A DNA stretch of 12,943 nucleotides from Fidelibacterota bacterium UBA1134 (GTDB lineage Bacteria > Fidelibacterota > Marinisomatia > Marinisomatales > S15-B10): NCBI GenBank assembly GCA_002311975.1, contig DCAL01000031.1, forward strand, positions 324 through 13,266, given 5' to 3'. Below, piece after piece: positions 5,188 to 12,943 of the stretch. Position 1 is the first letter of the stretch. The number at the start of each line of letters is the position of its first letter. Under the pieces are notes generated by a model, which saw only the letters and a program-made list of their open reading frames with translations, was not told the origin of the DNA and did not search any database. Both the position numbers and the translations under genes were made by a program.

Positions 5188-7335
5188 TCAATTACTCAGT
5201 TCTCTCCCCGGCCGATACGCCCGCTCCAGATTGGCCTTAATGTCCGTCAGATCCATCCAGACCGGCTTCAGCTTCCGTTGGGCGAACAGGAGGGCCTGAT
5301 CACTGTAGTGAGGCGAAGATTCATCCTGCGTGGCGCTGCCGAACTGATGAATACTCTGGGACCAAACAGCGCCGGTAGAATCCCACGCCGCCATCAGAAT
5401 AAAACTGTCTCCAGCGCCCGCCGTCCAGATGCCACTGTCGCTCTTGCGCCCGTAGATAGCGTGCAGTATATCGGGACCGCCGCCTAACCCAATGTCAAGA
5501 TCACCACGGATGAGCCGGTTCACATCGTGCCACGGCACATCGATTCTGCCATGACTGTCTTTCAAGTATTGCGCCGATTCACGAATGATTGCGGTAAGTT
5601 CACCTTCGGTCACCGTTTCAAAGCGTCTCCGACCGATGCTGCCCGCTACGATGATCGCCAGGGCTGCGCCTCGATTATCCGGCTCGACCCCCAGATCCCA
5701 ACTTTCCAGAACTCCCAAAGCATCCAGCACAAGCGGGTCATCGCTCACCACAGAATCGAGAATTCTTCTCCTCAGCTTGGCGAAGTGCGACGCTTTCGAA
5801 TAGGACATGTCGTATTTGATGTTAACAAATTCTTCAAACGTAATGGACGAATCTTTGCCGAACAGTTCCAGCGCTCTTAAGGCGCGGTTGGTCATTCTGC
5901 GCTCAATACCAAAACTGCGCGAGAAAGATGAGGAGTCAGGATTCTCCGGTCCAACCGTCGTCTGGAATGGCGAACTGTTACAGCTCTGCACAAAGCCCGA
6001 GCTTGGGTTTAGAATCTGCGGCAGATCGCTGAATGAGGCGTAGCTCGTCCAGAGTGCATCAGAGGTGTTGCCCGGAAGATATGTCTGCCAGTCAAACGAT
6101 TCATCCCGCTGGGGGAAAAGAGCGTTGTACAGGTAGAAAATGTTTCCCTCTTTGTCGCCGTAAACTGTGTTAAAACTCGGAATAGCCATCATCTCCATGG
6201 CGCTCATAAACTCCTCAAGAGACGCAGCCTTATTCATCCGGTACCACTGCTCCATCGAACGTATGTCGTTGTGCCCGGCATAACGGATCGCGTAGGTTCC
6301 GTGGGGTCGCCGCACCACAGGCCCATGTACTGACCACAAGCCTTCCCTATGAACAGTCCACTGTATAGGCCCCCACAACTTTACTTTGACAGAAATATCA
6401 AAAACTTCCAGTTCATGCCACTCTCCATCGAACCAGTACTGGTTCGGATCAGCCGGATTGATCTCCAGCTCGTATACGTCTATCAGGTCCGGATCGTTAA
6501 CAGTGTGTGACCAGCCAAGGTGGCGGTTATGCCCCAGAGCGATAACGGGCATCCCGGGGAACAGCCCGCCCACCATATCCCAACCTTCTTCGCTGTGGAT
6601 GTGTGCTTCGTACCACGCAAAAGGTCCGTGCCACGGCTGGTGTGAATTGGAGCTGAAAAAGGTACTGCCGTCTGCCGTCCGAAGAGGAGAAATGGCAAAG
6701 GCGTTAGAACCGACGGGCCGCCATATCTCCCCGCCCGAGGACACCAACGACCTCTCTTCGAGATTTCCGTCAGCTATGCGATCCGGCTTCTTTTCGCGCA
6801 TCAATCGACGCATGACACCATCAAGATTAAAGAAGAACGGCGTCTTCACCACAAATCCGGCAATTACATCCTGCCCTGTAACGGGATACAGATAGTCAAT
6901 TCTTTCTTCAGGGTAGAGCGCCGCATAGGTATTGATGCCGTCGGCGTAGGCTTCGCAGACAGCTCGAGCCTCGCTACTCAGATCGGACCTGTACCGTTCC
7001 GCCACAATTTCCTGCATCCTGAACAGTCGTACCATGAAATCCAGGGGGGCCGCCTCACTGCCGCGGTCACGCGCCAGATCGCCGCGGGTAGCCAAGAAAG
7101 CCTCCTGAATGTTTTTCAGATCATCTTCGGCATGAGCATAAGCGAGGCCAAAAGCGGCGTCGGCGTCGGTCTTTCCGAAAATGTGAGGGACGCCCCAGCT
7201 GTCGCGGTAGATGGTGACGTCATACCTCTCAGCGGCAGATGAGTCAATGTGTGCATTGATAGAGACTCCCTGAAAGGCGCATGATGTGAGAACGAGTATG
7301 CTGAAGATGACGCTTGCGGATGACAGAGGACGCAT
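5188..7335 (-). CDS. Penicillin/AHL acylase-family Ntn-hydrolase, lipoprotein
   Basis: A 715-aa precursor of the penicillin G / acyl-homoserine-lactone acylase family, which cleaves amide-linked acyl groups after self-cleavage into two subunits. The chosen ATG at 7335 gives a clear lipoprotein signal with the lipobox LTSC and Cys19; the open frame extends 24 codons further, but into the thioesterase gene. The N-terminal subunit begins around YDVTIYRDSWGVPHIFGKTD. The autocleavage site is Gly209-Ser210 (VGSNAFAIS), with Ser210 the nucleophile. His232 sits at position 23 of the beta chain, as in the AHL/cephalosporin acylase branch. HTVND (277-281) and FNTVYGD (Asn389) fit the oxyanion-hole region. 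The ATG is 5 bp after the thioesterase stop, so the two are coupled. Substrate is unknown: an acylated signal, antibiotic or peptide is possible. Location is probably the outer membrane or periplasm. Confidence 0.88.
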   Translation of the reverse strand: MRPLSSASVIFSILVLTSCAFQGVSINAHIDSSAAERYDVTIYRDSWGVPHIFGKTDADAAFGLAYAHAEDDLKNIQEAFLATRGDLARDRGSEAAPLDFMVRLFRMQEIVAERYRSDLSSEARAVCEAYADGINTYAALYPEERIDYLYPVTGQDVIAGFVVKTPFFFNLDGVMRRLMREKKPDRIADGNLEERSLVSSGGEIWRPVGSNAFAISPLRTADGSTFFSSNSHQPWHGPFAWYEAHIHSEEGWDMVGGLFPGMPVIALGHNRHLGWSHTVNDPDLIDVYELEINPADPNQYWFDGEWHELEVFDISVKVKLWGPIQWTVHREGLWSVHGPVVRRPHGTYAIRYAGHNDIRSMEQWYRMNKAASLEEFMSAMEMMAIPSFNTVYGDKEGNIFYLYNALFPQRDESFDWQTYLPGNTSDALWTSYASFSDLPQILNPSSGFVQSCNSSPFQTTVGPENPDSSSFSRSFGIERRMTNRALRALELFGKDSSITFEEFVNIKYDMSYSKASHFAKLRRRILDSVVSDDPLVLDALGVLESWDLGVEPDNRGAALAIIVAGSIGRRRFETVTEGELTAIIRESAQYLKDSHGRIDVPWHDVNRLIRGDLDIGLGGGPDILHAIYGRKSDSGIWTAGAGDSFILMAAWDSTGAVWSQSIHQFGSATQDESSPHYSDQALLFAQRKLKPVWMDLTDIKANLERAYRPGRELSN

Positions 7336-7340
7336 CAGTC

Positions 7341-7817
7341 TCACCAGCGGTGGTAGGCGGGGTGCCCCGGCTTCACCGCCACGAAAGTTCCCCAGCACGT
7401 GGCACACACTTCGCCGTCGGCAAGAAGTTCAGCCTCCGTGGTAGCCTTGTTCTCTGTCGCCTCCACTACCCGTGCCGCAAGACGGATCGAGCCGTCTGTG
7501 GGTGTCGGTCGCGTCAGCTTAATAGAATAGTCAGCCGTTACAGTGGCTGGTACACTCTCCCCTCCGGCCTGTTTCATCAAATGATAGGCGGCTGTCCAAT
7601 TGGAATGACAGTCAAGAAGGGTACCGATAATGCCGCCGTTGAGGATGCCGGGCCACGCTTCGTGATGGGGTTCAGGTGTCCACTCCGCTACTACCTTGTC
7701 ACCCTCAACATAACTCTTAATTCGCAGTCCTTTCTCGTTTGCCGGGCCGCAACCAAAACATGTGTTGTCCGGTCCGTATGTATCCTGGAGGCTTTTGTCA
7801 GAAACCACGATTGGCAC
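7341..7817 (-). CDS. PaaI-like hotdog-fold thioesterase
   Basis: A 158-aa single-domain hotdog protein that probably hydrolyses an acyl-CoA or other acyl thioester in the cytosol. The N-terminus has the CFGCGPANEKGL motif (Cys20, Cys23) seen in this thioesterase group. The active-site helix is GILNGGIIGTLLDCHSNW (residues 57-74), where Asn60-Gly61-Gly62 and Asp69 replace the HGG...D pattern of PaaI. The end, CATCWGTFVAVKPGHPAYHRW, is also family-like. It starts with GTG at 7817; no good ribosome site is visible and a second GTG lies three codons later. It is 20 bp downstream of the MATE gene and 5 bp upstream of the acylase, so it is likely part of that operon and may act on the same acyl substrate. 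Confidence 0.85.
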   Translation of the reverse strand: MPIVVSDKSLQDTYGPDNTCFGCGPANEKGLRIKSYVEGDKVVAEWTPEPHHEAWPGILNGGIIGTLLDCHSNWTAAYHLMKQAGGESVPATVTADYSIKLTRPTPTDGSIRLAARVVEATENKATTEAELLADGEVCATCWGTFVAVKPGHPAYHRW

Positions 7818-7837
7818 TTAAGGACTTAACCTGACCA

Positions 7838-9250
7838 TCAGGCTTCCTGGAGTTGGCCGCCTAACACCTCATCCGTTTCTTTCACGTCAACTATTTCACC
7901 CTTTTCAACTCGCCTGAGTCCCCACCTCAGCCACAGCAGGGCAATCGAGGCGGATACCAGAACCGATATGAGCTGAGCAATCCAGACCCACTCCACACTC
8001 TTGCCCAAGACAAAAACAAAGAATGATGCCAGCGATACACTCAGCAGTATCACTCTCAGGAAGGTTATTACAAACAGAGGCATTCCAAATCCTAAACCCT
8101 GAAGTACTCTGCCACTGATCATAGCGATAGGAATGAAGGGGTAGGAGAATACAATGATCCTCATATACCGCGTGCCCAATTGCACAATGTTATCACTATC
8201 CGTAAAGGCAGTCATAATCACGGGCGCCAGGAAAAAGAAGCAAAGCGCGAACAGTGCTCCCATGACTACCGCTCTGCTCATGCCGTACTTGATGATCTGG
8301 CGAACCAGATCTAACCGCTTGGCGCCATAGAACATGCCGACAAGAGTCACCAGACCGGCGGCGATAGATATAAAAGGGACAAAAACCGCATGCTCCACCC
8401 GGCCGCCGACTTGAAATGCCGCCACAGCGTCACTTTCAAAAGAGACCAGAATCCGATTGAACGTTCCCCCTCCCAGCGACATGAGCACCATAGAGAAAGA
8501 GGCCGGCATTCCAATAGTAAATATCTTTTTGAGAATGTCTCCTGAAAATCTGAAATCGCGCATAGCAAAAGTGACGTAAGCGTGCTCCTTCACAAAAAGC
8601 AGATAGACAAAGACCAGCGCTACGCATGCCTGACTGAGCACCGTTGCCAATGCTGCTCCCTGTACACCAAGTCCAAAACCGAAAATGAGGATAGGGTCGA
8701 GAATAATGTTAAGAATCGTTCCACTGCCCTGTATGATGACGGGTGTTTTCACGTCACCTTCTCCTGAGAGGATGGAGCGAAAGAAGACCGACAATACCAT
8801 AAAGATATATCCCAGGACAATGACCCTAAAGTAAGACCACGCAAGAGGGAGCATCTTCTCCGGCACACCGATGGCGGAAAGAACAACCTCTCCCCAGCAC
8901 AGTCCAGCAAAGGTGAAGACGACTCCGAGGATTATTCCCAGGACGATGCCGTGTTCGGCGCTGTTGTCGGCATTCTTTTTATCTTCGGCGCCGATGAACT
9001 GCGCCACCACTGCCGTCACGCCGGAGCCCAGCCCGAACGTAATGCCGAGACCAAAAAAGAGAAGCGGCATATTGAATGCCAGTGCCGTCAATGAATCGGC
9101 ACTTACCTGCCCGACAAAAATCATATCGACGATCATATAGACCGTCTGAATCATCATGCCAAACATCATCGGAACAGCGAGCTTCCAGAGCGCCTTTTTG
9201 GGATTGTCTATGAATTCCTTCAGGCGTGATTGTTTTTTTTTAGTCTTCAT
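7838..9250 (-). CDS. MATE family efflux transporter
   Basis: A 470-aa inner-membrane antiporter that exports organic cations or other small molecules using a Na+ or H+ gradient. The N-terminus (DNPKKALWKLAVPMMFGMM, then VDMIFVGQV) is the MATE signature. The N-lobe has FGLGSGVTAVVAQFIGAEDK and the C-lobe has the matching IAAGLVTLVGMFYGAKRLD, giving the usual twofold pattern of about 12 membrane segments. A charged C-terminal tail follows residue 440. Length is normal for the family. It is the first gene of a tight group with the thioesterase and acylase. The ATG at 9250 is preceded by an A run and has no strong ribosome site. Exported compound unknown; the neighbours suggest an acylated small molecule. 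Confidence 0.93.
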   Translation of the reverse strand: MKTKKKQSRLKEFIDNPKKALWKLAVPMMFGMMIQTVYMIVDMIFVGQVSADSLTALAFNMPLLFFGLGITFGLGSGVTAVVAQFIGAEDKKNADNSAEHGIVLGIILGVVFTFAGLCWGEVVLSAIGVPEKMLPLAWSYFRVIVLGYIFMVLSVFFRSILSGEGDVKTPVIIQGSGTILNIILDPILIFGFGLGVQGAALATVLSQACVALVFVYLLFVKEHAYVTFAMRDFRFSGDILKKIFTIGMPASFSMVLMSLGGGTFNRILVSFESDAVAAFQVGGRVEHAVFVPFISIAAGLVTLVGMFYGAKRLDLVRQIIKYGMSRAVVMGALFALCFFFLAPVIMTAFTDSDNIVQLGTRYMRIIVFSYPFIPIAMISGRVLQGLGFGMPLFVITFLRVILLSVSLASFFVFVLGKSVEWVWIAQLISVLVSASIALLWLRWGLRRVEKGEIVDVKETDEVLGGQLQEA

Positions 9251-9289
9251 TTTTTTAGCCCGGCTCAGGGTCTCCCCAGATGTACTGAT

Positions 9290-9319
9290 ATTGTATCGTT
9301 AAACCTGCAATGCTGGAAA
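9290..9319 (-). promoter_or_regulatory. Possible promoter of the MATE-thioesterase-acylase operon
   Basis: On the minus strand, TTTCCA (9314-9319), an 18-bp spacer and TACAAT (9290-9295) lie about 40 bp before the MATE start. A tgctgg/ccagca stem with a 13-base loop overlaps it (9311-9335) and could instead end the upstream gene's transcript. Both signals are weak. Confidence 0.25.
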
Positions 9320-9388
9320 AGCCCAAAACCCAGCACAAGTTTCACGAGAATTGTATAAATATGAAAGTGAAATCGAGAACTTTGAGCC

Positions 9389-10318
9389 CTAAAGAGCCGT
9401 TGCGACTCCTACACCGACGATGGCACCGCCAATTCCCGAGTATCTCAACCCGATGTCGACCATCAGCTCCTGCGCAACGTAGCCCAATCCGATGGAACTC
9501 CCCGTGAGAATGTCACGCCACAAATGTTCAGTCTGCTGATCAAAGCGGTTAGTAGAACTGCCCCACCTCAAGAGGATTCCTTGTTTAAGGATAAACTCAC
9601 CGCCAATCCGGGCCACACCGCCCTGCTCCCACCAAACACCATCAACCGATAACTCGAGAGGAAGGTGCGCGAGTCTCTTTGTCACACCCACATTGACACT
9701 CGTCGGGATCGCTTCGGGATAACTGCCGTAATTCTGCAGCGCCACCCCTAGATTACGCACACTTAGCCCCAACGATGCATCCAATTCCGGAAGTCTCAGC
9801 ACCGTACCGACAGAAACGATGCCCAGGCTCGCCCTCACATTCTCAATCTGGCTCTGGTATATCCCAGCGGTGAGTCCGATATCCATGGATGGGAAAACCG
9901 ATTGAGAGACTGCCAGCGATGCCCAGACGTCACTCGCCGCGAATTCGCCTGTCTTTACGCCATCCTCATCCAGCGCCTCGAATGAGCCGTATCCCATATG
10001 GCGCACCGTGACAGCCACAGACCGCTCACGCCACGGAAACCTGAACTCCACCATCTCAGACTGAATCTGCGCTGGATAGCGGAGGACGGAGAGCAGTAGT
10101 TCCTTAGTATTGCCTTGCAGCAACGCTGGATTAAAGGCGGCCATATCGGTCCCGCCGTGGTCAGCAATACCGATTCCTCCCATGCTTACCGACCGGACGT
10201 GATAAGGCACTTCAAGAGAGGAATAACTTCCCTGGGCAGACAGCCAGCACGGAAGAGCCGCTAACGCCGCCATATGCGCTGCAACAATATATCTAAAGGA
10301 GGGAAACCGGATCAACAT
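9389..10318 (-). CDS. PorV/PorQ-like outer-membrane beta-barrel protein
   Basis: A 309-aa exported protein. Residues 1-28 form a signal peptide (Arg4, Arg9, a hydrophobic AAHMAALAALPCW, likely cleavage after LSA28). The mature start, PYHVRSVSMGGIGIADHG, followed by AAFNPALL, is the pattern of the PorV/PorQ (UPF0164) outer-membrane family, part of or related to type IX secretion. Many short alternating beta-strand-like segments follow, and the protein ends in GGAIVGVGVATAL. The ATG overlaps the 3' end of priA by 26 bp; the later ATG (codon 16) would destroy the signal peptide. The family is typical of Bacteroidota and other FCB-group bacteria. No other secretion genes are in the window, so its exact role is open. 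Confidence 0.62.
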   Translation of the reverse strand: MLIRFPSFRYIVAAHMAALAALPCWLSAQGSYSSLEVPYHVRSVSMGGIGIADHGGTDMAAFNPALLQGNTKELLLSVLRYPAQIQSEMVEFRFPWRERSVAVTVRHMGYGSFEALDEDGVKTGEFAASDVWASLAVSQSVFPSMDIGLTAGIYQSQIENVRASLGIVSVGTVLRLPELDASLGLSVRNLGVALQNYGSYPEAIPTSVNVGVTKRLAHLPLELSVDGVWWEQGGVARIGGEFILKQGILLRWGSSTNRFDQQTEHLWRDILTGSSIGLGYVAQELMVDIGLRYSGIGGAIVGVGVATAL

Positions 10319-12527
10319 CCACCTGTAAAGTAACGCCCTTTTGCCGTTTCAGGAAGCCCCTATCCACAAGGTTATTTTGAAGAAATCTATGAAGCGATTG
10401 ACCATTTGGATCTTTCTCTTTTGAAGACTTAAATATGATCTGGTAGCGATAGTTCCCCCTCAGCCGCTCAATGGGGCACGGCGCCGGTCCAAGAATTTCG
10501 AGATGTTTCGGCTTGTCCCGCAGCCGTTTGAGCAGCAATTCCGCGCACACCTCTACCTCTCGACGCTTCTTGCCGCACAATTCCACCTTTGCCATCCAGC
10601 TGAAGGGTACATACAAGAGCTCTCGCCGCTCACTGAGGCAGACATTGTAGTATTTCTCCAGATCGAGCCGTGCCGCCGCCTTGATGACAGAATGATCCGG
10701 ATTGTTGCTCTGGATAACAACTTCTCCTGGCTTGTCGCCCCGGCCGGACCTGCCTGCCACCTGATAGATCAGCTGAAACGTTCGCTCACCGGCACGAAAA
10801 TCCGGAAGGTAAAGACCGGTATCAGCATTGATTATCCCCACCAATGTTACATTTGGGAAATCAAGCCCCTTGGCAATCATCTGTGTCCCCAATAGGACGT
10901 CATACCCACCCTCGCTGAACTTCGTCAGGATTCGTGTGTAAGCGCCTTTGCCGCGGGTTGTATCCGAATCCATCCTGACGCACCTGATCTCCGGAAACAG
11001 TTCAACCAGTTTTTCCTCAACTTTCTGCGTTCCCGTACCTCCCAGAAGAATCCGTGTGCTGCTGCAAGAGGGACATGTCGTGGGGCACGATTTCTGGAAG
11101 TTACAGTAGTGACACTTCAAAGTTTCGCCAGCTTTGTGAAATGTGAGGGTAATATGGCATTGATTACACATCTCCACGAAACCGCAATCACCGCATGAAA
11201 CCACGGGCGCGAATCCCCGGCGATTCTGGAGCAGAATGATCTGTTCACCCTTCTCGAGGCGGTCCTTCATCTTTTCTTGCAGAAGGCGAGAGAGAATAAT
11301 GGAGTAGTCCTCCGTCTCTTCCCGTTCGGTAGTCAAGTTCACCATGTGGACTCTGGGATACTTTGCCGCGCCGTAACGCCTCTTCAGTCTCAGATAGTTG
11401 AGCTTGCCCATGGCCTGATTGTAATAAGACTCCATACTCGGTGTGGCGCCAGCCAGTACTGTCAGGGCTGCGGACAGTTTTCCCCGCATGAGAGCTACAT
11501 CCCTCGCGTGGTATCTCGGCGCCGGAGATTCCTGCTTGAAACCACTCTCCTGCTCCTCATCCACAACGATAAGGCCCACATTTTTCAACGGTGTGAAGAT
11601 GGCGCTGCGGGCCCCAACCACCACGGTAAAGGCGTCACTGCAGATCTGTCGCCAAGTCCACGCCCTCTCTGCGTTTGTCATTCGGCTATGCCAGATGGCC
11701 ACCTTTTCGCCGAAGACAGCCCGGAACCTTCCCGCAATCTGCGGCGTGAGCGCAATTTCCGGCAGCAGCAATATAGAGCGCCGCCCCTCCTCTTCCGCCC
11801 TTTGCGCCAGATGGATGTATATCTCAGTCTTGCCACTCCCCGTCACGCCATGGAGAAGATAGGAACTGAACGATTCCTTTCGCAGCTTTGCCTCCATTTC
11901 AGCGACAATTTGTTCTTGCGCCTTGTTGAATTTCACCTCCTTCTTCACAGGCGTGATGCTGAGGTCCGACAAGTCAGGGATTCTCGGCACGCGGGCAACA
12001 GAGACATAACCCTTTTTCTCCAGCGCCAGGCAGACCGCCGCAGTGTTTGGCATTGTTGAATTCAAACTGGCAACCGGTACGCCTGTTTCCTGATTTTCTA
12101 GTAACTTGATAACTTGAAACTGGCGCGGCGCTCTAGTCTCAAGTGCCGAAATCTCCTCCGCTGTTACACTGTTCAGTTGAACCAGCAAATGCTCCGGCGG
12201 GGAGTACGAGCGGGAAAGCTGAGATGGTACGGCGGAGCGCATCACCTGTCCCAGTGGTGTAATATAGTGGCGGCTCACCCAGTTGATTAGTTCCCAGAGA
12301 GTCTCATCAAAGAGGGGCGTCTCATCAATGATGCCGCCTATGGAGCGAACCTTCCCTTTAAAGCCGGCCTTCCTCTTGAGATTCACCACCACACCCTGAG
12401 CGTTCTCCTTCGTCCCAAAGGGTGCTCTCACGCGGACGCCTATTTCCACGTTTTCGCTGAGATCCTTCGGAATCCGGTAGGTGAAAACCTGATAGCTTGA
12501 GATGGGAAATGAGACGTCAGCGAACAC
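10293..12527 (-). CDS. priA: Primosomal protein N' (replication restart helicase PriA)
   Basis: PriA recognises stalled or broken replication forks and reloads the replicative helicase. The product is 744 aa, normal for the family. The N-terminal 3'-end DNA-binding domain begins FADVSFPISSYQVFTYRIP. Walker A is GVTGSGKT (227-234), the DEEQ box is 323-326 and PEIALTPQI is 256-264. The zinc-binding insert has four CxxC pairs: Cys445/448, 454/457, 472/475 and 485/488. The second helicase lobe has GTQMIAKGLDFPNVTLVG and QVAGRSGRGDKPG. The only possible start is GTG at 12527, because an in-frame TGA lies seven codons upstream, and no clear ribosome site precedes it. The 3' end overlaps the PorV/PorQ-like gene. 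Confidence 0.97.
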   Translation of the reverse strand: MFADVSFPISSYQVFTYRIPKDLSENVEIGVRVRAPFGTKENAQGVVVNLKRKAGFKGKVRSIGGIIDETPLFDETLWELINWVSRHYITPLGQVMRSAVPSQLSRSYSPPEHLLVQLNSVTAEEISALETRAPRQFQVIKLLENQETGVPVASLNSTMPNTAAVCLALEKKGYVSVARVPRIPDLSDLSITPVKKEVKFNKAQEQIVAEMEAKLRKESFSSYLLHGVTGSGKTEIYIHLAQRAEEEGRRSILLLPEIALTPQIAGRFRAVFGEKVAIWHSRMTNAERAWTWRQICSDAFTVVVGARSAIFTPLKNVGLIVVDEEQESGFKQESPAPRYHARDVALMRGKLSAALTVLAGATPSMESYYNQAMGKLNYLRLKRRYGAAKYPRVHMVNLTTEREETEDYSIILSRLLQEKMKDRLEKGEQIILLQNRRGFAPVVSCGDCGFVEMCNQCHITLTFHKAGETLKCHYCNFQKSCPTTCPSCSSTRILLGGTGTQKVEEKLVELFPEIRCVRMDSDTTRGKGAYTRILTKFSEGGYDVLLGTQMIAKGLDFPNVTLVGIINADTGLYLPDFRAGERTFQLIYQVAGRSGRGDKPGEVVIQSNNPDHSVIKAAARLDLEKYYNVCLSERRELLYVPFSWMAKVELCGKKRREVEVCAELLLKRLRDKPKHLEILGPAPCPIERLRGNYRYQIIFKSSKEKDPNGQSLHRFLQNNLVDRGFLKRQKGVTLQVDVDPVSLL

Positions 12528-12680
12528 GATAGTTTGTGGATCCTCTCATCGCTGAAACCACCGCAAAGCTCTCGAAAGGGATGTCATTACTCCATTTATT
12601 CATTACCCCATTTCTCCAACAATCCTAATACATAAGCAGACTGCTGAACGAAGATAGATGGAGGTGTGAGATTGTGCAAC

Positions 12681-12707
12681 AAAAAACCCGCCAATTAAGA
12701 CGGGTTT
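12681..12707 (-). terminator. Intrinsic terminator of tRNA-Pro
   Basis: On the minus strand, a 7-bp stem AAACCCG/CGGGTTT (12701-12707 with 12684-12690) with a 10-base loop ends in a run of six T. It lies just past the 3' end of the tRNA-Pro fragment and is read in the tRNA direction. Confidence 0.7.
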
Positions 12708-12714
12708 CCTTTAG

Positions 12715-12764
12715 TAGTGGAAGTAGGATTCGAACCTACGGCCCCTGCTCCCAAAGCAGGTGCG
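12715..12764 (-). pseudogene. 3' fragment of tRNA-Pro(UGG), probable integration (att) site
   Basis: On the minus strand the fragment runs from the end of the D stem (cgc), through the anticodon arm CCTGC/TTTGGGA/GCAGG with anticodon TGG, to the T arm GTAGG TTCGAAT CCTAC and the acceptor 3' strand TTCCACT plus A. The next bases are CTA, so CCA is not encoded. No matching acceptor 5' strand (AGTGGAA) or D arm exists upstream; the sequence changes sharply at about 12765. A native terminator still follows the 3' end. This is what remains when an integrative element inserts into a tRNA gene: the chromosomal 3' part is left behind and the restored tRNA is expected at the element's far end, outside the window. 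An integrase gene starts 66 bp away. Confidence 0.82.
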
Positions 12765-12813
12765 GTTCCGACGGTAACTACGTTGATGCAAGTATATATG
12801 TAGCAAAAACGGT

Positions 12814-12833
12814 CATAATTCGGAGTAATTATG
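12814..12833 (+). promoter_or_regulatory. Palindrome enclosing the integrase ribosome site and start codon
   Basis: A perfect 7-bp inverted repeat, CATAATT/AATTATG, has a 6-base loop that contains GGAG (12822-12825), while its right arm contains the integrase ATG (12831-12833). In RNA it could limit translation; in DNA it could be an operator. AT-rich stems of this length can also occur by chance. Confidence 0.4.
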
Positions 12834-12943
12834 GCTACACTATACAAAAATCGTGATATCTGGTACATCACAGTATCTACTGGTAACAAGAGACTAACTC
12901 GAAGCTTACGTACTAAAGACAAACAGGTGGCTAAACAGCTAAA
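12831..12943 (+). CDS. Tyrosine-recombinase integrase, N-terminal part (runs off the window)
   Basis: From the ATG at 12831, with GGAG five bases upstream, the frame is open to the window end. It gives 37 full codons: it begins MATLYKNRDIWYITVS, then TGNKRLTRSLRTKDKQVAKQL. This matches the start of phage or island integrases of the tyrosine-recombinase family, whose N-terminal region begins with a short beta-sheet (LYK..G.WYI...) and a K/R-rich turn before the SAM-like domain. The catalytic Arg-His-Tyr part is not in the window. Its position next to a split tRNA-Pro, reading away from it into the unseen region, fits an integrase at one end of its element. Confidence 0.72.
   Translation, partial: MATLYKNRDIWYITVSTGNKRLTRSLRTKDKQVAKQL

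Noticed and set aside
11277..12059. 260-codon plus-strand reading frame opposite priA
   Set aside because: It is antisense to the conserved helicase core of priA, its composition is unlike a real protein, and it matches no family I know.
12715..12790. Complete tRNA-Pro gene on the minus strand
   Set aside because: No acceptor 5' strand complementary to TTCCACT and no D arm exist upstream of the anticodon arm.

Overview
The window looks like a bacterial chromosome segment of roughly 50% GC, probably metagenome-derived. It falls into two parts joined at an insertion sequence. The left part (1-2342) holds the 3' end of a YadH-like ABC-2 permease gene, queF, and a tRNA-Ser(GGA) with an encoded CCA end. 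These resemble gammaproteobacterial genes. The right part (3132-12764) holds a PorV/PorQ-type outer-membrane protein, a Kunitz-domain lipoprotein, a lipoprotein acylase and a broken tRNA-Pro without an encoded CCA. The PorV/PorQ protein points to the FCB group or a relative such as Marinimicrobia. Both assignments rest on recognition of protein families, not on a search.

Layout: (1) 1-1466, permease tail then queF on the plus strand. (2) 1467-2342, no clear protein gene. A tRNA-Ser copy is broken into three pieces, five tight stem-loops follow within 126 bp, then comes the intact tRNA-Ser(GGA), then more palindromes. (3) 2343-3131, an IS6-family element whose transposase is interrupted by one in-frame TGA and which lacks a target duplication. 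(4) 3316-4050, an exported protein-L-isoaspartate methyltransferase, plus strand, converging on (5) a long minus-strand run. In order of transcription this run is priA, the PorV/PorQ-like protein, a MATE exporter, a hotdog thioesterase, an Ntn-hydrolase acylase lipoprotein, a Kunitz-domain lipoprotein, a truncated homocysteine methyltransferase start, and a DUF3228 protein. (6) 12681-12943, a tRNA-Pro terminator, the 3' fragment of tRNA-Pro(UGG), and the first codons of a tyrosine-recombinase integrase: the left edge of an integrative element lying mostly outside the window.

How the genes may work together: the MATE exporter, thioesterase and acylase are spaced 20 and 5 bp apart and are likely co-transcribed. 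Together they could process and export or detoxify an acylated small molecule. The Kunitz lipoprotein begins 35 bp after the acylase stop, is much more AT-rich (about 36% GC by hand count), and overlaps the remnant of a methyltransferase gene, so it looks like a later arrival. The least ordinary items are the bacterial Kunitz domain with an Asp at the predicted P1 site, the tRNA-Ser fragments with the hairpin cluster, and the tRNA-Pro/integrase junction whose integrase start codon lies in a predicted hairpin.
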